Source: Bacteroidota bacterium (lineage in GTDB: Bacteria; Bacteroidota; Bacteroidia; Flavobacteriales_F; PHOS-HE28). From it: a stretch of 32,233 nt of DNA. A program made the position numbers and the translations under genes. Location: the NCBI GenBank assembly GCA_018267065.1, contig JAFDZG010000074.1, forward strand, positions 1 through 32,233, in the 5' to 3' direction. The notes under the pieces were generated by a model, which was given only the letters and a program-made list of their open reading frames with translations, ran no database searches and was not told the origin of the DNA. Of the stretch, positions 23,154-31,099 are shown one piece after another (position 1 is the stretch's first letter; every line of letters starts with the position of its first letter).

Positions 23154-24469
23154 GCGTCGTGGTGCTCTTCAGCCGAGCGCTCAAGCAGCTTGGGATTGAT
23201 GCCCTTGTTGGTCTTGGCGCCGAGTTCCTTCAGCTTCTCCGCTTGGCGCACCAGGTTGCCGGGACCTTCGCTCAGTTTGCCCATGGCCTCATCATAGGCA
23301 CCCTTCACTTGCTTCAGTTGGTTGCCCACCTTGATCAGGTCCTCGGTAAAGCCGGTGAACTTGTCGTAGAGCTTGCCCGCACGGTCTGCGATCTCCAGGT
23401 GGTTGCGTGCTATCCGCTCGTTCTTCCACAGGCCATGCACGGTGCGCAAGGTGGCCATCAAGGTGCTGTGGGTCACCATCACTACTTGGCGGTCGTATGC
23501 CTCCTGGAAAATAGCCGGCCTTTCGCGCAGCGCCAGCAGGAACGCGGGCTCGATGGGTACGAACATCAGCACGAAGTCCACGCTTTGCACCCCGTAGAGC
23601 TTGGGGTAGTCCTTGTCCGCCAAGCCCTTGGCATGTGTGCGCATGCTTTCCACATGCAGCCGCAGGTAGCGGGCGCGCTCCGTGTCGTCAGCTGCATTGC
23701 AGTATTGTTCATAGTGTACCAACGAGACTTTCGAGTCCACGATCAGCTCTTTTTCCTCCGGCAGGTGGATCACCGCATCCGGGCGCAGGCGCGTGCCATC
23801 CGCTTGGGTGGTGCTTTCCTGCATGGTGTATTCCTGCCCTTTCACCAAGCCGGAATCCTCCAGGATCTTGTCCAGTAGCATTTCCCCCCAAGCCCCTTGG
23901 CTCTGGTGGTCGCCCTTCAACGCCTTGGTAAGGTTGTCGGCCTCTTGGCTCAGCCGTTGGTTCTGCTCCACCAGCTTGGCCACTTCGTTCTTGAGGTGGA
24001 ACCGCTCTTTGCCTTCTTTTTCATAAGCGGACCGCACTTGTTCCTGGAACTCCCTGATCCTGTCGCCAAAAGGGGTCAGGAGCAACTTCAAACGGTCTTC
24101 CTGGCGGTCGGTGAGCTGCTTGCCTTTTTCTTCCAGCAATGAAGTTGCTATCTGCTTGAATTCCTTGGTCATCCGCTCATTCAGCGCTTCCAGTTCACCG
24201 CGTTGGGCCTCTAATTTTTCAGCAAGCCCCGTGTTGCGCTGCTGTTCGTGGCCGAGCTGCCCGTTCAACTGCTGCAGTTCCTTGTTCAGGTCCTGCGCAT
24301 GCCGCTCCCTTTCCACATGGATCCGGCCCACTTCCGCGCGCTCAGCCTCCCAGGCACGTCGCAGCTCCGCCAGTGCGGCATTTGTCCTGCCTTTGTCGCG
24401 GTGGGCCATGAAGTACGCCCCGATCATCGCACCGGCCAACAGCCCCAATGCAAGGCTCATCCATTCCAT
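23150..24469 (-). CDS. rmuC: RmuC-family DNA recombination/limiting protein
   Basis: A 439-residue protein of the RmuC family, linked in E. coli to limiting inversions at short inverted repeats. It has an N-terminal membrane helix (about 4-20), a long coiled coil (about 30-190, rich in Glu/Arg/Gln heptads), and the nuclease-like RmuC domain (about 190-400). Family signatures are QGAWGEMLLDKILEDSGL, LRPDAVIHLPE with IVDSKVSL, FVPIEPAFL, and VVMVTHSTLMATLRTV. The acidic and Lys residues of PDAVIHLPEEKELIVDSK fit the PD-(D/E)xK-like core known for the family. Length is normal. The stop overlaps the GWxTD start (ATGA). Confidence 0.95.
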   Translation of the reverse strand: MEWMSLALGLLAGAMIGAYFMAHRDKGRTNAALAELRRAWEAERAEVGRIHVERERHAQDLNKELQQLNGQLGHEQQRNTGLAEKLEAQRGELEALNERMTKEFKQIATSLLEEKGKQLTDRQEDRLKLLLTPFGDRIREFQEQVRSAYEKEGKERFHLKNEVAKLVEQNQRLSQEADNLTKALKGDHQSQGAWGEMLLDKILEDSGLVKGQEYTMQESTTQADGTRLRPDAVIHLPEEKELIVDSKVSLVHYEQYCNAADDTERARYLRLHVESMRTHAKGLADKDYPKLYGVQSVDFVLMFVPIEPAFLLALRERPAIFQEAYDRQVVMVTHSTLMATLRTVHGLWKNERIARNHLEIADRAGKLYDKFTGFTEDLIKVGNQLKQVKGAYDEAMGKLSEGPGNLVRQAEKLKELGAKTNKGINPKLLERSAEEHHDA

Positions 24470-24539
24470 GCCGCTAAGTTAGGAGCAGGCCGCCTGGCAG
24501 CCGTTTCGTGGCGGCATTTGCAGATCTGCGGCTGGGCGG

Positions 24540-25166
24540 TCAGTTGTCCAAGATCACCACAAGGGTGCCGAGGGGTACCTGGTCGAACAGCCGGATAATG
24601 TCGCTGTTGCGCATGCGGATGCAACCATGTGAACTGGGCGTGCCCAAGGTGGCCTCATCGGCAGTGCCGTGGATGTAGATGCCGCGTAGCATGCTGTCCT
24701 TCCCTTTGCCCTTGTTTACTCCGGGTTCCAGACCATCGAGCCATAGGATGCGCGAGGTGATCAGGTCGTCACGGGTGCTGTCCGGCCGGGCAATTGCACC
24801 CGTGAAATTCCGGGATTCGAAGATGCCGAACGCCGGTACACCTTCACCGATCTTGGAAACAACGCGGTGCAGGCCCTGTGGCGTGCGGTTGCTGTTGGCT
24901 TGTTCGCCGAGGCCATTGCGCGCGGTGCTGATCACGTATTCCGCTTCCAATTCCTTGTCGCGCACATAGTACATGCGTTGGCTTTTCACGGACACATACA
25001 GCACGCATCCTTCAGACGGCGCACCCGGATAGCGCGCTTCCATCCACTCGATCAGAAAATCAGCAAGCACCTGCTTGCGCGGTGGAGTGGCGGAGGCCAG
25101 ATCATCTGCTTGGGCCCGAGCTCCATTCCCGGCGGAGAACAGCAGGACAAACGCCATTCCCCTCAT
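24540..25166 (-). CDS. Exported L,D-transpeptidase (YkuD domain)
   Basis: A 208-residue periplasmic enzyme predicted to form 3-3 peptidoglycan crosslinks or attach proteins to the wall. The signal peptide is about 1-19 (MRGMAFVLLFSAGNGARAQ). The YkuD domain (about 50-207) begins LYVSVKSQRMYYVRD and contains TPQGLHRV. The catalytic block is IHGT (His166), then SSHGCIRMRN with Ser179, His180, nucleophile Cys182 and Arg184. All key residues are present. The frame is open to an ATG at 25289, but the extra 41 residues look unlike a signal peptide, so 25166 was chosen; 25157 is also possible. The gene lies 175 nt after the CotH-like gene on the same strand and 70 nt before rmuC. Confidence 0.92.
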   Translation of the reverse strand: MRGMAFVLLFSAGNGARAQADDLASATPPRKQVLADFLIEWMEARYPGAPSEGCVLYVSVKSQRMYYVRDKELEAEYVISTARNGLGEQANSNRTPQGLHRVVSKIGEGVPAFGIFESRNFTGAIARPDSTRDDLITSRILWLDGLEPGVNKGKGKDSMLRGIYIHGTADEATLGTPSSHGCIRMRNSDIIRLFDQVPLGTLVVILDN

Positions 25167-25341
25167 GATCAAAGGGAGGGCCCTGCCCAGGGCATGCTTG
25201 CATGTTGGCCGCCTTGTCCGCCCGAAGCAGTGGGGGTCAGCGGTATGCGCCAATTCAATCCATGTGGAACAGGCAAACCTTTGCTTCATTTTCCAATGGC
25301 AAAGGAATGATCAACATGCCGCCATTTCGGCCGGTCCCAAC

Positions 25342-27054
25342 TTAGTTTATCACAAGTTTTTGTGTAAACTCATGGTTGGCCACCACCACCGTAGCCAGGT
25401 ACCATCCAGGCGTGATCGTCGAGATGTCCACCTCATTGCGGGGGCCGGTGAGCGATCGTTCCAGCATGATCCTTCCCAATGCATCGGTGATCCGCAGCAT
25501 GGATTTGCCGGAAAATCCGGAGAGCAGCACCAGGCGGCTGCTTGCCGGGTTGGGATAAATGGAAATGGAGGCCTGGCCGGGGTCCTCAATTCCGCTTGGT
25601 TCGCATGGTGCATTGAAGCGGTTGTCCAAGTACACGAGCCGCGCTTCCAACCAGTTGGACAAGTAGGTCATTTGGGCCGGGGCAAACTCGAACAAAGGCC
25701 AGGCCATGGACTCCCGTGCATATGCTCCATTGTTGGTCAACAGGGATTGCTCCTGCATGAACATGCCAATGATGTTCCCTGGGGTGATGATGCCGATCCG
25801 AAGTTCGTTCCAGCGCTGCTGCAACCGGTCGGTGAATCCTCCGGGCCTGCAATCATGGATCAGTCGCTCGTAAAACCCGTTCATCAGCAAGTCGTCCGTG
25901 ATGTTTGCCACGGTGCCGTCCCAGGCCATGCCGAAGGTTCCGTCCAGGTCCCAAGGCACGTAGAAGTAAGGTGTTCCGCTGTCATACCGGGCGATGTAAA
26001 TGTTCTTGCCAGTATTGTCCGATGCTCGAAGCAGGTTCAGCAGGATGAAATAGTCCACGGCATTGTCCAGCACGAACCGGGAGGGGTAACCGTCCAGGAA
26101 GGCAGCTTCAGGGGTTTCCAGCACAAATTGCACAAATTCGTGCAGGTTGGCCCAGTCCGTGGCCTCGGAAGGATATTCATATTCGAAGCCGGACCATTCT
26201 TCATCGTCATTGTCATAGGGTGGGACTTCTGAAAAGATGGTGGCGCCCCAGGAATTGCCTTTGTACAATTCACCGCGGATGTTTCCGTCGTATGCCTTCA
26301 GCTTAAGTTGCTTTCGGTCGATGCGCTCGCTTACTGCGTAGATGCCTTGATAGCTGCCATTTATGAACAGGTCCGCATGCAACATGCGTACGCCGTTCAC
26401 GGCATCGGGTTCCAGGAACTGATAGTAGGGTGCGTGGATCATCAGCCAGAGCCGGTTGCACACCACGTTGCGCAGGCGCAAGGGTTCGTTGTAGGCGGCC
26501 AACAGGTTCCAGTCATCATCGGAACGCATGCCGGGCAGTTGAACATCCAGATGCTCATCCCAGGCGGTATCGCTGCGGAATTCAATGCGGAAGGATTTCT
26601 TGGGCCAAAATTGCGAGGAGCCTCCCCGGTATTCAATGCCCAGGTCGGCTTGGGTCAACTGGGCGCCGCCGTCGGAGAGCACGAAGTGGCCGGGAACCTG
26701 CGGCTCGTCCACAATGGGGCCTTCCGTTGTGATGCCGATGAGCGGCAGTTCGCTGAAGTAAAGCTGGTAGGCCATGCCCGCACCGTCCAACAGGTTGTAT
26801 GGCTGCCCCGTGGCCACTGTGGCCACGGGTGGCATGAAGATGTACATGGAATCCGCCTGCAAGGCGATCTTCTGCCCGGGCCATTGTGCGTTTACCTGCG
26901 AGGCAGGAATGTTCGCCACGATCAAATGGAGTGCATGGTCCACCTGGAACCTGCCGGATGGCACGGTGATGGTGTCACCTGCGTGAACGCCTGATGTTGC
27001 AATGCCCAAGCCCGCGGTTAGCAGCGCTGCGAGGTGCCTGTGGAAGCGGTGCAT
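25342..27054 (-). CDS. CotH-type kinase-fold protein with T9SS type A sorting domain
   Basis: A 570-residue exported protein of the CotH family, an atypical protein-kinase fold known from spore-coat CotH, which phosphorylates CotB/CotG. The signal peptide is about 1-25. The CotH domain spans about 135-450, with KKSFRIEF (152-159, probable nucleotide-binding Lys), NLLAAYNEPLRLRN, GIYAVSERID and VPWDLDGTFG (Asp369, Asp371; probable metal-binding acidic pair). Residues 498-570 are a T9SS sorting domain starting SIYPNPASSRLVL. A secreted kinase-like enzyme needs extracellular nucleotide or another donor, so activity is uncertain. In Bacteroidota many CotH proteins sit on surface or secreted proteins of unknown role. 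The gene lies 98 nt after the BamA/TamA-like gene. Confidence 0.9.
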   Translation of the reverse strand: MHRFHRHLAALLTAGLGIATSGVHAGDTITVPSGRFQVDHALHLIVANIPASQVNAQWPGQKIALQADSMYIFMPPVATVATGQPYNLLDGAGMAYQLYFSELPLIGITTEGPIVDEPQVPGHFVLSDGGAQLTQADLGIEYRGGSSQFWPKKSFRIEFRSDTAWDEHLDVQLPGMRSDDDWNLLAAYNEPLRLRNVVCNRLWLMIHAPYYQFLEPDAVNGVRMLHADLFINGSYQGIYAVSERIDRKQLKLKAYDGNIRGELYKGNSWGATIFSEVPPYDNDDEEWSGFEYEYPSEATDWANLHEFVQFVLETPEAAFLDGYPSRFVLDNAVDYFILLNLLRASDNTGKNIYIARYDSGTPYFYVPWDLDGTFGMAWDGTVANITDDLLMNGFYERLIHDCRPGGFTDRLQQRWNELRIGIITPGNIIGMFMQEQSLLTNNGAYARESMAWPLFEFAPAQMTYLSNWLEARLVYLDNRFNAPCEPSGIEDPGQASISIYPNPASSRLVLLSGFSGKSMLRITDALGRIMLERSLTGPRNEVDISTITPGWYLATVVVANHEFTQKLVIN

Positions 27055-27152
27055 GGCGGTGTTGGAAATGCAGCCTGGGATGCCGGTGCGTGCACGGTAA
27101 GCCCAAGGCCATCTGGTTGAAGACGCGGGGATCCGCCCCGGCGCTGCCTCCG

Positions 27153-28856
27153 TCAGAACAAACTGGTGAAGCCGAAGTGGACTTTGCCGTTGCGCAGTTC
27201 CACGGGGTTGTTGAACTGCTTGCCCAATGCGTAGCTCAGGGAGAAGATGCCGGCCTTGGTCTCAAAGCTGGCCCCGGCGCCAAAGCCCAGCGGCGTGTCG
27301 GTGAGCAGGGGTGTGCGGCTTTGGTCTTCCCACCAACCTTGGTCCACAAAGGCAAAGAAGTTTCCGTTTTCCTCAAACAGGAAGCGGTATTCCAGCGTGC
27401 CGATGGCGTATGAGGATGCATAGATGCTTGCCTCATCCACGCCCCGTTGCGTTTTGATGCCGCCAATGCGGTACAGCTCATTGGAATACAACTGGCCATT
27501 GACCATGCTGGCGCCCTGGGCTGCCAATCGGATGGTTCCGCGCTTGCCAACGGGGAGGTGTTTTACCACGGTGCCGGCCACTTCGTACTGCACGCTGTGT
27601 TGCACGGTGCTGGCCGTATCACTGAAGGTGGCGGTGGAAGTGCGCTTGCGGCCAACGGAGCCTTGGATGTCCACGCCGAGGCCCTTGCGCGGATTGAAGC
27701 GGTAGTCATAGTGCTCATGCACCAGGCCAAGGCCGTAGGCGCTCACTTTCACGTCCGCCAGGCCGGGCACATAAACAAGTTGCTGGCCCAAGCGCTGGCT
27801 GCTTTTGCTGCTTACGAAGACTTTCAACTTGTCGCCGCGCTTCATCAGGTATTCCAATGCTGCTTGCGAGGTTACCTCCAGGAATGAGGTGTCGCGCTTG
27901 AAGAGCTTCAGGCTGAGATCAGCGCCGAACGGGCTGTTGAAAAGGAAGGGATGATTGTAGCCCACCAGCAAATTTTGGGTGCGGTCCTGCAAACTGCGCC
28001 AGCTTAGGTTCATGGCTTCACCATGGTGCAGGGCGTTGCGCAGCTTCAGGTCGAGGTCCCCCGTGAAGCGCACTTTGTGCGTGGCCTCATCCTGCGCCAG
28101 CCCGATGATGCCGCTGAAATTGCTGGCCCTCCGCGCGTCCAGGAACAGGTACAGCTTGGTTTCCGTTGGTGCAAACAACAAATAGGCCGGTTGCCGGGTG
28201 CTTATGAACGGCAGTTCACGGGTCCGCGCATCCACATCACGAACCAAACTTTCATTGTACGGGTCGCCCGGCCGGATGCCGATGTAGGCCTGCAGGTAGC
28301 GCGGGTTAATGCGTGCGCTGCCCCTTACCACCACACTGTCCAAGGTGACGTAGGCGCCCTTATCCAAGTACAGCGAGGCCGCGAGTTGCCCTTGTTCGCC
28401 TTGCAGGCTGTCCAGGCCGGCCACTGCGAAGGGATAGCCATGATCCTCGCATTCCTTCAGCAAACCGTTCAGCAATTTGGCCACTTCGGCTGGCGTAATG
28501 GGCCGCCCGGCATAGAACCGTTCACGGAAGCCCGTGGCGCTGGCGATTTCCTGCGGCAGGCTCCCCGCACGCAACCGGGCCCAGCGGTATTGCGCGCCCA
28601 GGTGGAAGCGGCAACGGATGGTGTCCTTGCCTGCCAAGCAGGTGTCGCAAGATGCAGCGAGGTAACCCTCCGCGATCATTTCAGCACGGAGGTCCGCCGT
28701 TCGCCGGTCCACTTGGGCGGAATCCACCTTGAAAGGCCCCCTCCACTGGCGTGGGAGCACTGTATCGCCGTCCAGCATCAGGATCTGCTGGCCATGGGCG
28801 GCAAGGCCGGCCACCAGCGCGGTAAAGGCCAAGGCGTGCCTGAATGTGCAGGACAT
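27153..28856 (-). CDS. BamA/TamA-like outer-membrane protein
   Basis: A 567-residue outer-membrane protein. The signal peptide is about 1-22 (AGLAAHGQ). Residues about 30-235 look like POTRA modules, with a motif typical of the last POTRA before the barrel (VTLDSVVVRGSARINPRYLQAYIGIRPGDPY, quoted in pieces: VTLDSVVVRGSA, NPRYLQAYIGI, RPGDPYNE). Amphipathic strands then form a barrel to the C-terminal GKVHFGFTSLF, which ends in an aromatic residue as outer-membrane barrels do. A Cys pair (CDTC) sits in the N-terminal module. It is shorter than true BamA (about 800) and closer to TamA or other small Omp85 proteins, so it is not the housekeeping BamA. The start overlaps the uracil-DNA glycosylase stop by one base (TGATG); an ATG four codons upstream (28868) is less likely. 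Confidence 0.82.
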   Translation of the reverse strand: MSCTFRHALAFTALVAGLAAHGQQILMLDGDTVLPRQWRGPFKVDSAQVDRRTADLRAEMIAEGYLAASCDTCLAGKDTIRCRFHLGAQYRWARLRAGSLPQEIASATGFRERFYAGRPITPAEVAKLLNGLLKECEDHGYPFAVAGLDSLQGEQGQLAASLYLDKGAYVTLDSVVVRGSARINPRYLQAYIGIRPGDPYNESLVRDVDARTRELPFISTRQPAYLLFAPTETKLYLFLDARRASNFSGIIGLAQDEATHKVRFTGDLDLKLRNALHHGEAMNLSWRSLQDRTQNLLVGYNHPFLFNSPFGADLSLKLFKRDTSFLEVTSQAALEYLMKRGDKLKVFVSSKSSQRLGQQLVYVPGLADVKVSAYGLGLVHEHYDYRFNPRKGLGVDIQGSVGRKRTSTATFSDTASTVQHSVQYEVAGTVVKHLPVGKRGTIRLAAQGASMVNGQLYSNELYRIGGIKTQRGVDEASIYASSYAIGTLEYRFLFEENGNFFAFVDQGWWEDQSRTPLLTDTPLGFGAGASFETKAGIFSLSYALGKQFNNPVELRNGKVHFGFTSLF

Positions 28857-29560
28857 CAGATGTGCCAATCGATCGGCAGGCCGCCTTGTGCCGTCAGTAT
28901 CTCATTTGCCGCACTGAAATGCCCGCAGCCGATGAAACCGCGATGGGCGGAGAGCGGCGAAGGATGCGGCGCCTTGAGGATGTAGTGCCTGTCAGCATCG
29001 ATCAATGCCTGCTTGTCCTGTGCGTATTTCCCCCAAAGCATGAACACCAGGCCCTTGCGCTCGTTGGACAATGCTGCAATGGCAGCATCCGTAAACCGCT
29101 CCCAACCATGTCCTTGGTGCGAACCGGCCTCCCCGGCGCGTACGGTAAGCGTGGCATTCAGGAGCAAAACCCCTTGTTCCGCCCAAGGGGTCAGGTTGCC
29201 TGTACCGGACATGGGCAGGCCTGTATCCCGCGCTACTTCCTTGAAGATGTTTTGCAGCGAAGGGGGGAGGGCAATGCCTTCCGGCACCGAGAAACACAGG
29301 CCATGGGCCTGCCCGGGACCATGATAGGGGTCTTGCCCCAAGATCACCACGCGCACGGCATCGAACGGAGTGAGCTCAAAGGCTCGGAGTATGTCCTTGC
29401 CCTTGGGGTATACCGTGAAGCGGCTCCTTTCTTGCACCAAAAACTCCTTAAGCTCAGCGAAATAGGGTGCGTTGAAGGATGCTTTTAACTGTTCTGCCCA
29501 GCCAGGGTCCATGCCAGCTGGTGCCTGAGGGGCAAGGTCTGCGTGGGGGGGCTGGTTCAT
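28856..29560 (-). CDS. ung: Uracil-DNA glycosylase, family 1 (UNG)
   Basis: A 234-residue DNA-repair enzyme that cuts uracil from DNA and starts base excision repair in the cytoplasm. All family 1 motifs are present: GQDPYHGPGQAHG at 75-87 with catalytic base Asp77, LLLNATLTV with uracil-reading Asn135, SHQGHGW, and the Leu-intercalation loop HPSPLSAHRGF with catalytic His199. Length matches the family (about 225-230). The N-terminal 20 residues are a Pro/Ala-rich extension. It is the first gene of a minus-strand run and is divergent from the small lipoprotein gene. Confidence 0.97.
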   Translation of the reverse strand: MNQPPHADLAPQAPAGMDPGWAEQLKASFNAPYFAELKEFLVQERSRFTVYPKGKDILRAFELTPFDAVRVVILGQDPYHGPGQAHGLCFSVPEGIALPPSLQNIFKEVARDTGLPMSGTGNLTPWAEQGVLLLNATLTVRAGEAGSHQGHGWERFTDAAIAALSNERKGLVFMLWGKYAQDKQALIDADRHYILKAPHPSPLSAHRGFIGCGHFSAANEILTAQGGLPIDWHI

Positions 29561-29618
29561 GCTGGCAGGGGAATTTCCCCGGAGGGTTGTTGAAACTTTA
29601 CTGCCAAGGTCCGCGTTT

Positions 29619-29632
29619 CAAGGTTAACTTTG
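29619..29632. promoter_or_regulatory. Divergent -7 elements between ung and the 42-residue lipoprotein gene
   Basis: On the plus strand TAACTTTG (29625-29632) matches TAnnTTTG perfectly, 25 nt before the lipoprotein ATG. On the minus strand TAACCTTG (29619-29626) matches with one mismatch and would serve ung. The two share the bases TA and form a near-palindrome. No clear -33 box was found for either direction. Confidence 0.5.
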
Positions 29633-29656
29633 GGAAATAAATCTGTGCTGGGAACG

Positions 29657-29785
29657 ATGAAAAAGGTCTTCAAGGTATTGGCAGTGGTGGCTGTGGCAAG
29701 CTTGCTCTTCAGCGCATGCAAGTCCACTCATTCCTGCCCGGCCTACGGCAAGGTAGTAAAGCCAGCGCAAGGTCAGCCGTCCTGA
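29657..29785 (+). CDS. Very small lipoprotein (42 residues)
   Basis: An ORF of 43 codons including TGA. It starts MKKVFKVLAVVAVASLLFSAC, a textbook lipoprotein signal with lipobox FSAC and lipidated Cys21. It then has a 21-residue mature part, KSTHSCPAYGKVVKPAQGQPS after the Cys, containing a second Cys (Cys27) in CPAYGK. It has its own -7 promoter element and a terminator 26 nt after the stop, so it forms a complete monocistronic unit. Short lipoproteins with a Cys-x-x-Tyr-Gly tail occur in Bacteroidota, but no function is known to me. The length is below usual gene-calling limits, so it is easily missed. Confidence 0.72.
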   Translation: MKKVFKVLAVVAVASLLFSACKSTHSCPAYGKVVKPAQGQPS

Positions 29786-29810
29786 TCGGCCAACCTTGAG
29801 TTTTTCAACA

Positions 29811-29833
29811 AGCCCGGAGCAGTTCCGGGCTTT
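29811..29833. terminator. Bidirectional intrinsic terminator
   Basis: AGCCCGGA (29811-29818) and TCCGGGCT (29824-29831) form a perfect 8-bp stem with a 5-nt loop. TTT follows on the plus strand, and a T-containing stretch follows on the minus strand. It sits between the convergent lipoprotein gene and OsmC gene and can serve both. Confidence 0.75.
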
Positions 29834-29847
29834 CGTGTTTACGGGCG

Positions 29848-30255
29848 TCACGCGTAGGTGAAGGTCATTTCCTTCACCAGGTCCTCCCGCAGGCTTTGGG
29901 CCACGGGGCAGGTGCGGGCAGCGTGCTCCAATATGTGGCGCTGGTCGTCGTTCAGCTGGGTTCCGTTCAGGCTGATGTGCACTTCGATGCGTCCCACCCG
30001 CCTTGGCGCGGAAGCCATGTGCTTCACCACGCGGGCTTGCAGGCCGTTCAGCTGGATCTGCCGTGCATCCGCGGCAATTCCCATCAAGGTCATCATGCAG
30101 CAGGCCAAGGAAGTGCTCAGCAGGTCCGTGGGGGAAAAAGCTTCCCCCTTGCCGTGGTTGTCCAAGGGGGCATCCGTTATGATTTTTTTACCGCTGCGTA
30201 CATGCACGGCTTCGGTGCGCAACTGGCCCAAGTATTTCACGTGTGCGGTATCCAT
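29848..30255 (-). CDS. OsmC/Ohr-family peroxide-detoxifying protein
   Basis: A 135-residue cytoplasmic protein of the OsmC superfamily, thiol-dependent reductases of organic hydroperoxides. It has the two conserved cysteines: one in LACCMMTLMG (Cys52 or Cys53) and one in RTCPVAQSL (Cys116). FSPTDLLSTSLACC is the helix that opens with the first active-site Cys. Length equals the family norm. The frame is open to 30429, but that extension lacks OsmC similarity and runs through the promoter and signal peptide of the divergent gene, so the ATG at 30255 was chosen. It belongs to the YhfA-like/OsmC group rather than classical Ohr, judging by the N-terminus. Confidence 0.9.
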   Translation of the reverse strand: MDTAHVKYLGQLRTEAVHVRSGKKIITDAPLDNHGKGEAFSPTDLLSTSLACCMMTLMGIAADARQIQLNGLQARVVKHMASAPRRVGRIEVHISLNGTQLNDDQRHILEHAARTCPVAQSLREDLVKEMTFTYA

Positions 30256-30312
30256 GGCACGAAGGAACGAACCGTTGCCCGTTTCTGTTCTCCCGGCCAC
30301 GCTGTTCCTGCC

Positions 30313-30320
30313 TAAATTTG
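30313..30320 (+). promoter_or_regulatory. -7 promoter element for the outer-membrane protein/lipA operon
   Basis: TAAATTTG is a perfect match to TAnnTTTG and lies 14 nt before the ATG at 30335. This would give a very short leader (roughly 8-10 nt). No good -33 TTTG was found at the expected spacing. Confidence 0.5.
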
Positions 30321-30334
30321 AGGGCTTTTGCCCC

Positions 30335-31099
30335 ATGTTGCGAATTTTTCCATGTGCGCTTTTGCTGGCCCTTTCAGGCATGGCCTGTGCCCAAGCACAG
30401 CAAAGCGTATATGATGAACCGGGGCGCACGCTCTATGCACATGAGATGTACGGCGGCCCGCTCATCCACGGCGACGGCTGGGGCATCACGTTCCAGTACG
30501 GCAAGTACGCCACCGCCAAGGACCGCAACATGCTCGGCATCGACATCGTGTCGATGAAGCACCCCAAGGAGATCAAGAGCTTCAACCCGAATTACCAGGA
30601 TGCGCGGGGGTATTTTTACGGGAAGCTGAACAGCATGATCATTGTGCGCCCCACCTTCGGGCGCAAGCACCGCATCGCGGAGAAGATCAGGCATAGCGCG
30701 GTGGAGGTGAACTACGTGTGGGGCATCGGTCCTTCCTTGGGCCTGCTCAAGCCCGTGTACTTGCAGATCTTGGGCGCGCCAGGGCTTTCCTACCAGCCTG
30801 TTTCCACGGAGCGCTATGATCCCGCAAGGCATTTTGCGGACAATATCCTGGGGCGCGCATCCTGGTTCAAGGGCCTCGGGGAAATGCAATTGTACCCGGG
30901 TGCCTTCGGCCGTTTTGCGTTCAACTTTGAATATGCCGGCACCAACACCGGCATCCGCGCCTTGGAGGCCGGTGTATCCATGGATGCGTACGGGACCAAA
31001 GTGCCCATCATGGCGGACGTGGAAGGGGAAGGCATCAACAAGCAGTTCTTTCTTGAATTCTATATCGCGCTGCATTTCGGCGGCAAGACCACCCGATGA
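30335..31099 (+). CDS. Uncharacterised outer-membrane beta-barrel-like protein upstream of lipA
   Basis: A 254-residue exported protein. The signal peptide ends near 21-22 (MACAQAQQ). The mature part is rich in alternating aromatic and polar strands ([38 protein letters not shown]) and ends [17 protein letters not shown], as outer-membrane barrels do. I do not recognise a named family. It overlaps the lipA start by four bases (ATGA), so the two are coupled, although LipA is cytoplasmic. The frame extends upstream to 29858, but only as antisense of the OsmC gene; the signal peptide and the -7 element decide the start at 30335. Confidence 0.85.
   Translation: MLRIFPCALLLALSGMACAQAQQSVYDEPGRTLYAHEMYGGPLIHGDGWGITFQYGKYATAKDRNMLGIDIVSMKHPKEIKSFNPNYQDARGYFYGKLNSMIIVRPTFGRKHRIAEKIRHSAVEVNYVWGIGPSLGLLKPVYLQILGAPGLSYQPVSTERYDPARHFADNILGRASWFKGLGEMQLYPGAFGRFAFNFEYAGTNTGIRALEAGVSMDAYGTKVPIMADVEGEGINKQFFLEFYIALHFGGKTTR

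Noticed and set aside
29858..30334. N-terminal extension of the outer-membrane protein upstream of lipA
   Set aside because: It is antisense of the OsmC gene. The signal peptide at 30335 and the TAAATTTG element before it place the real start downstream.
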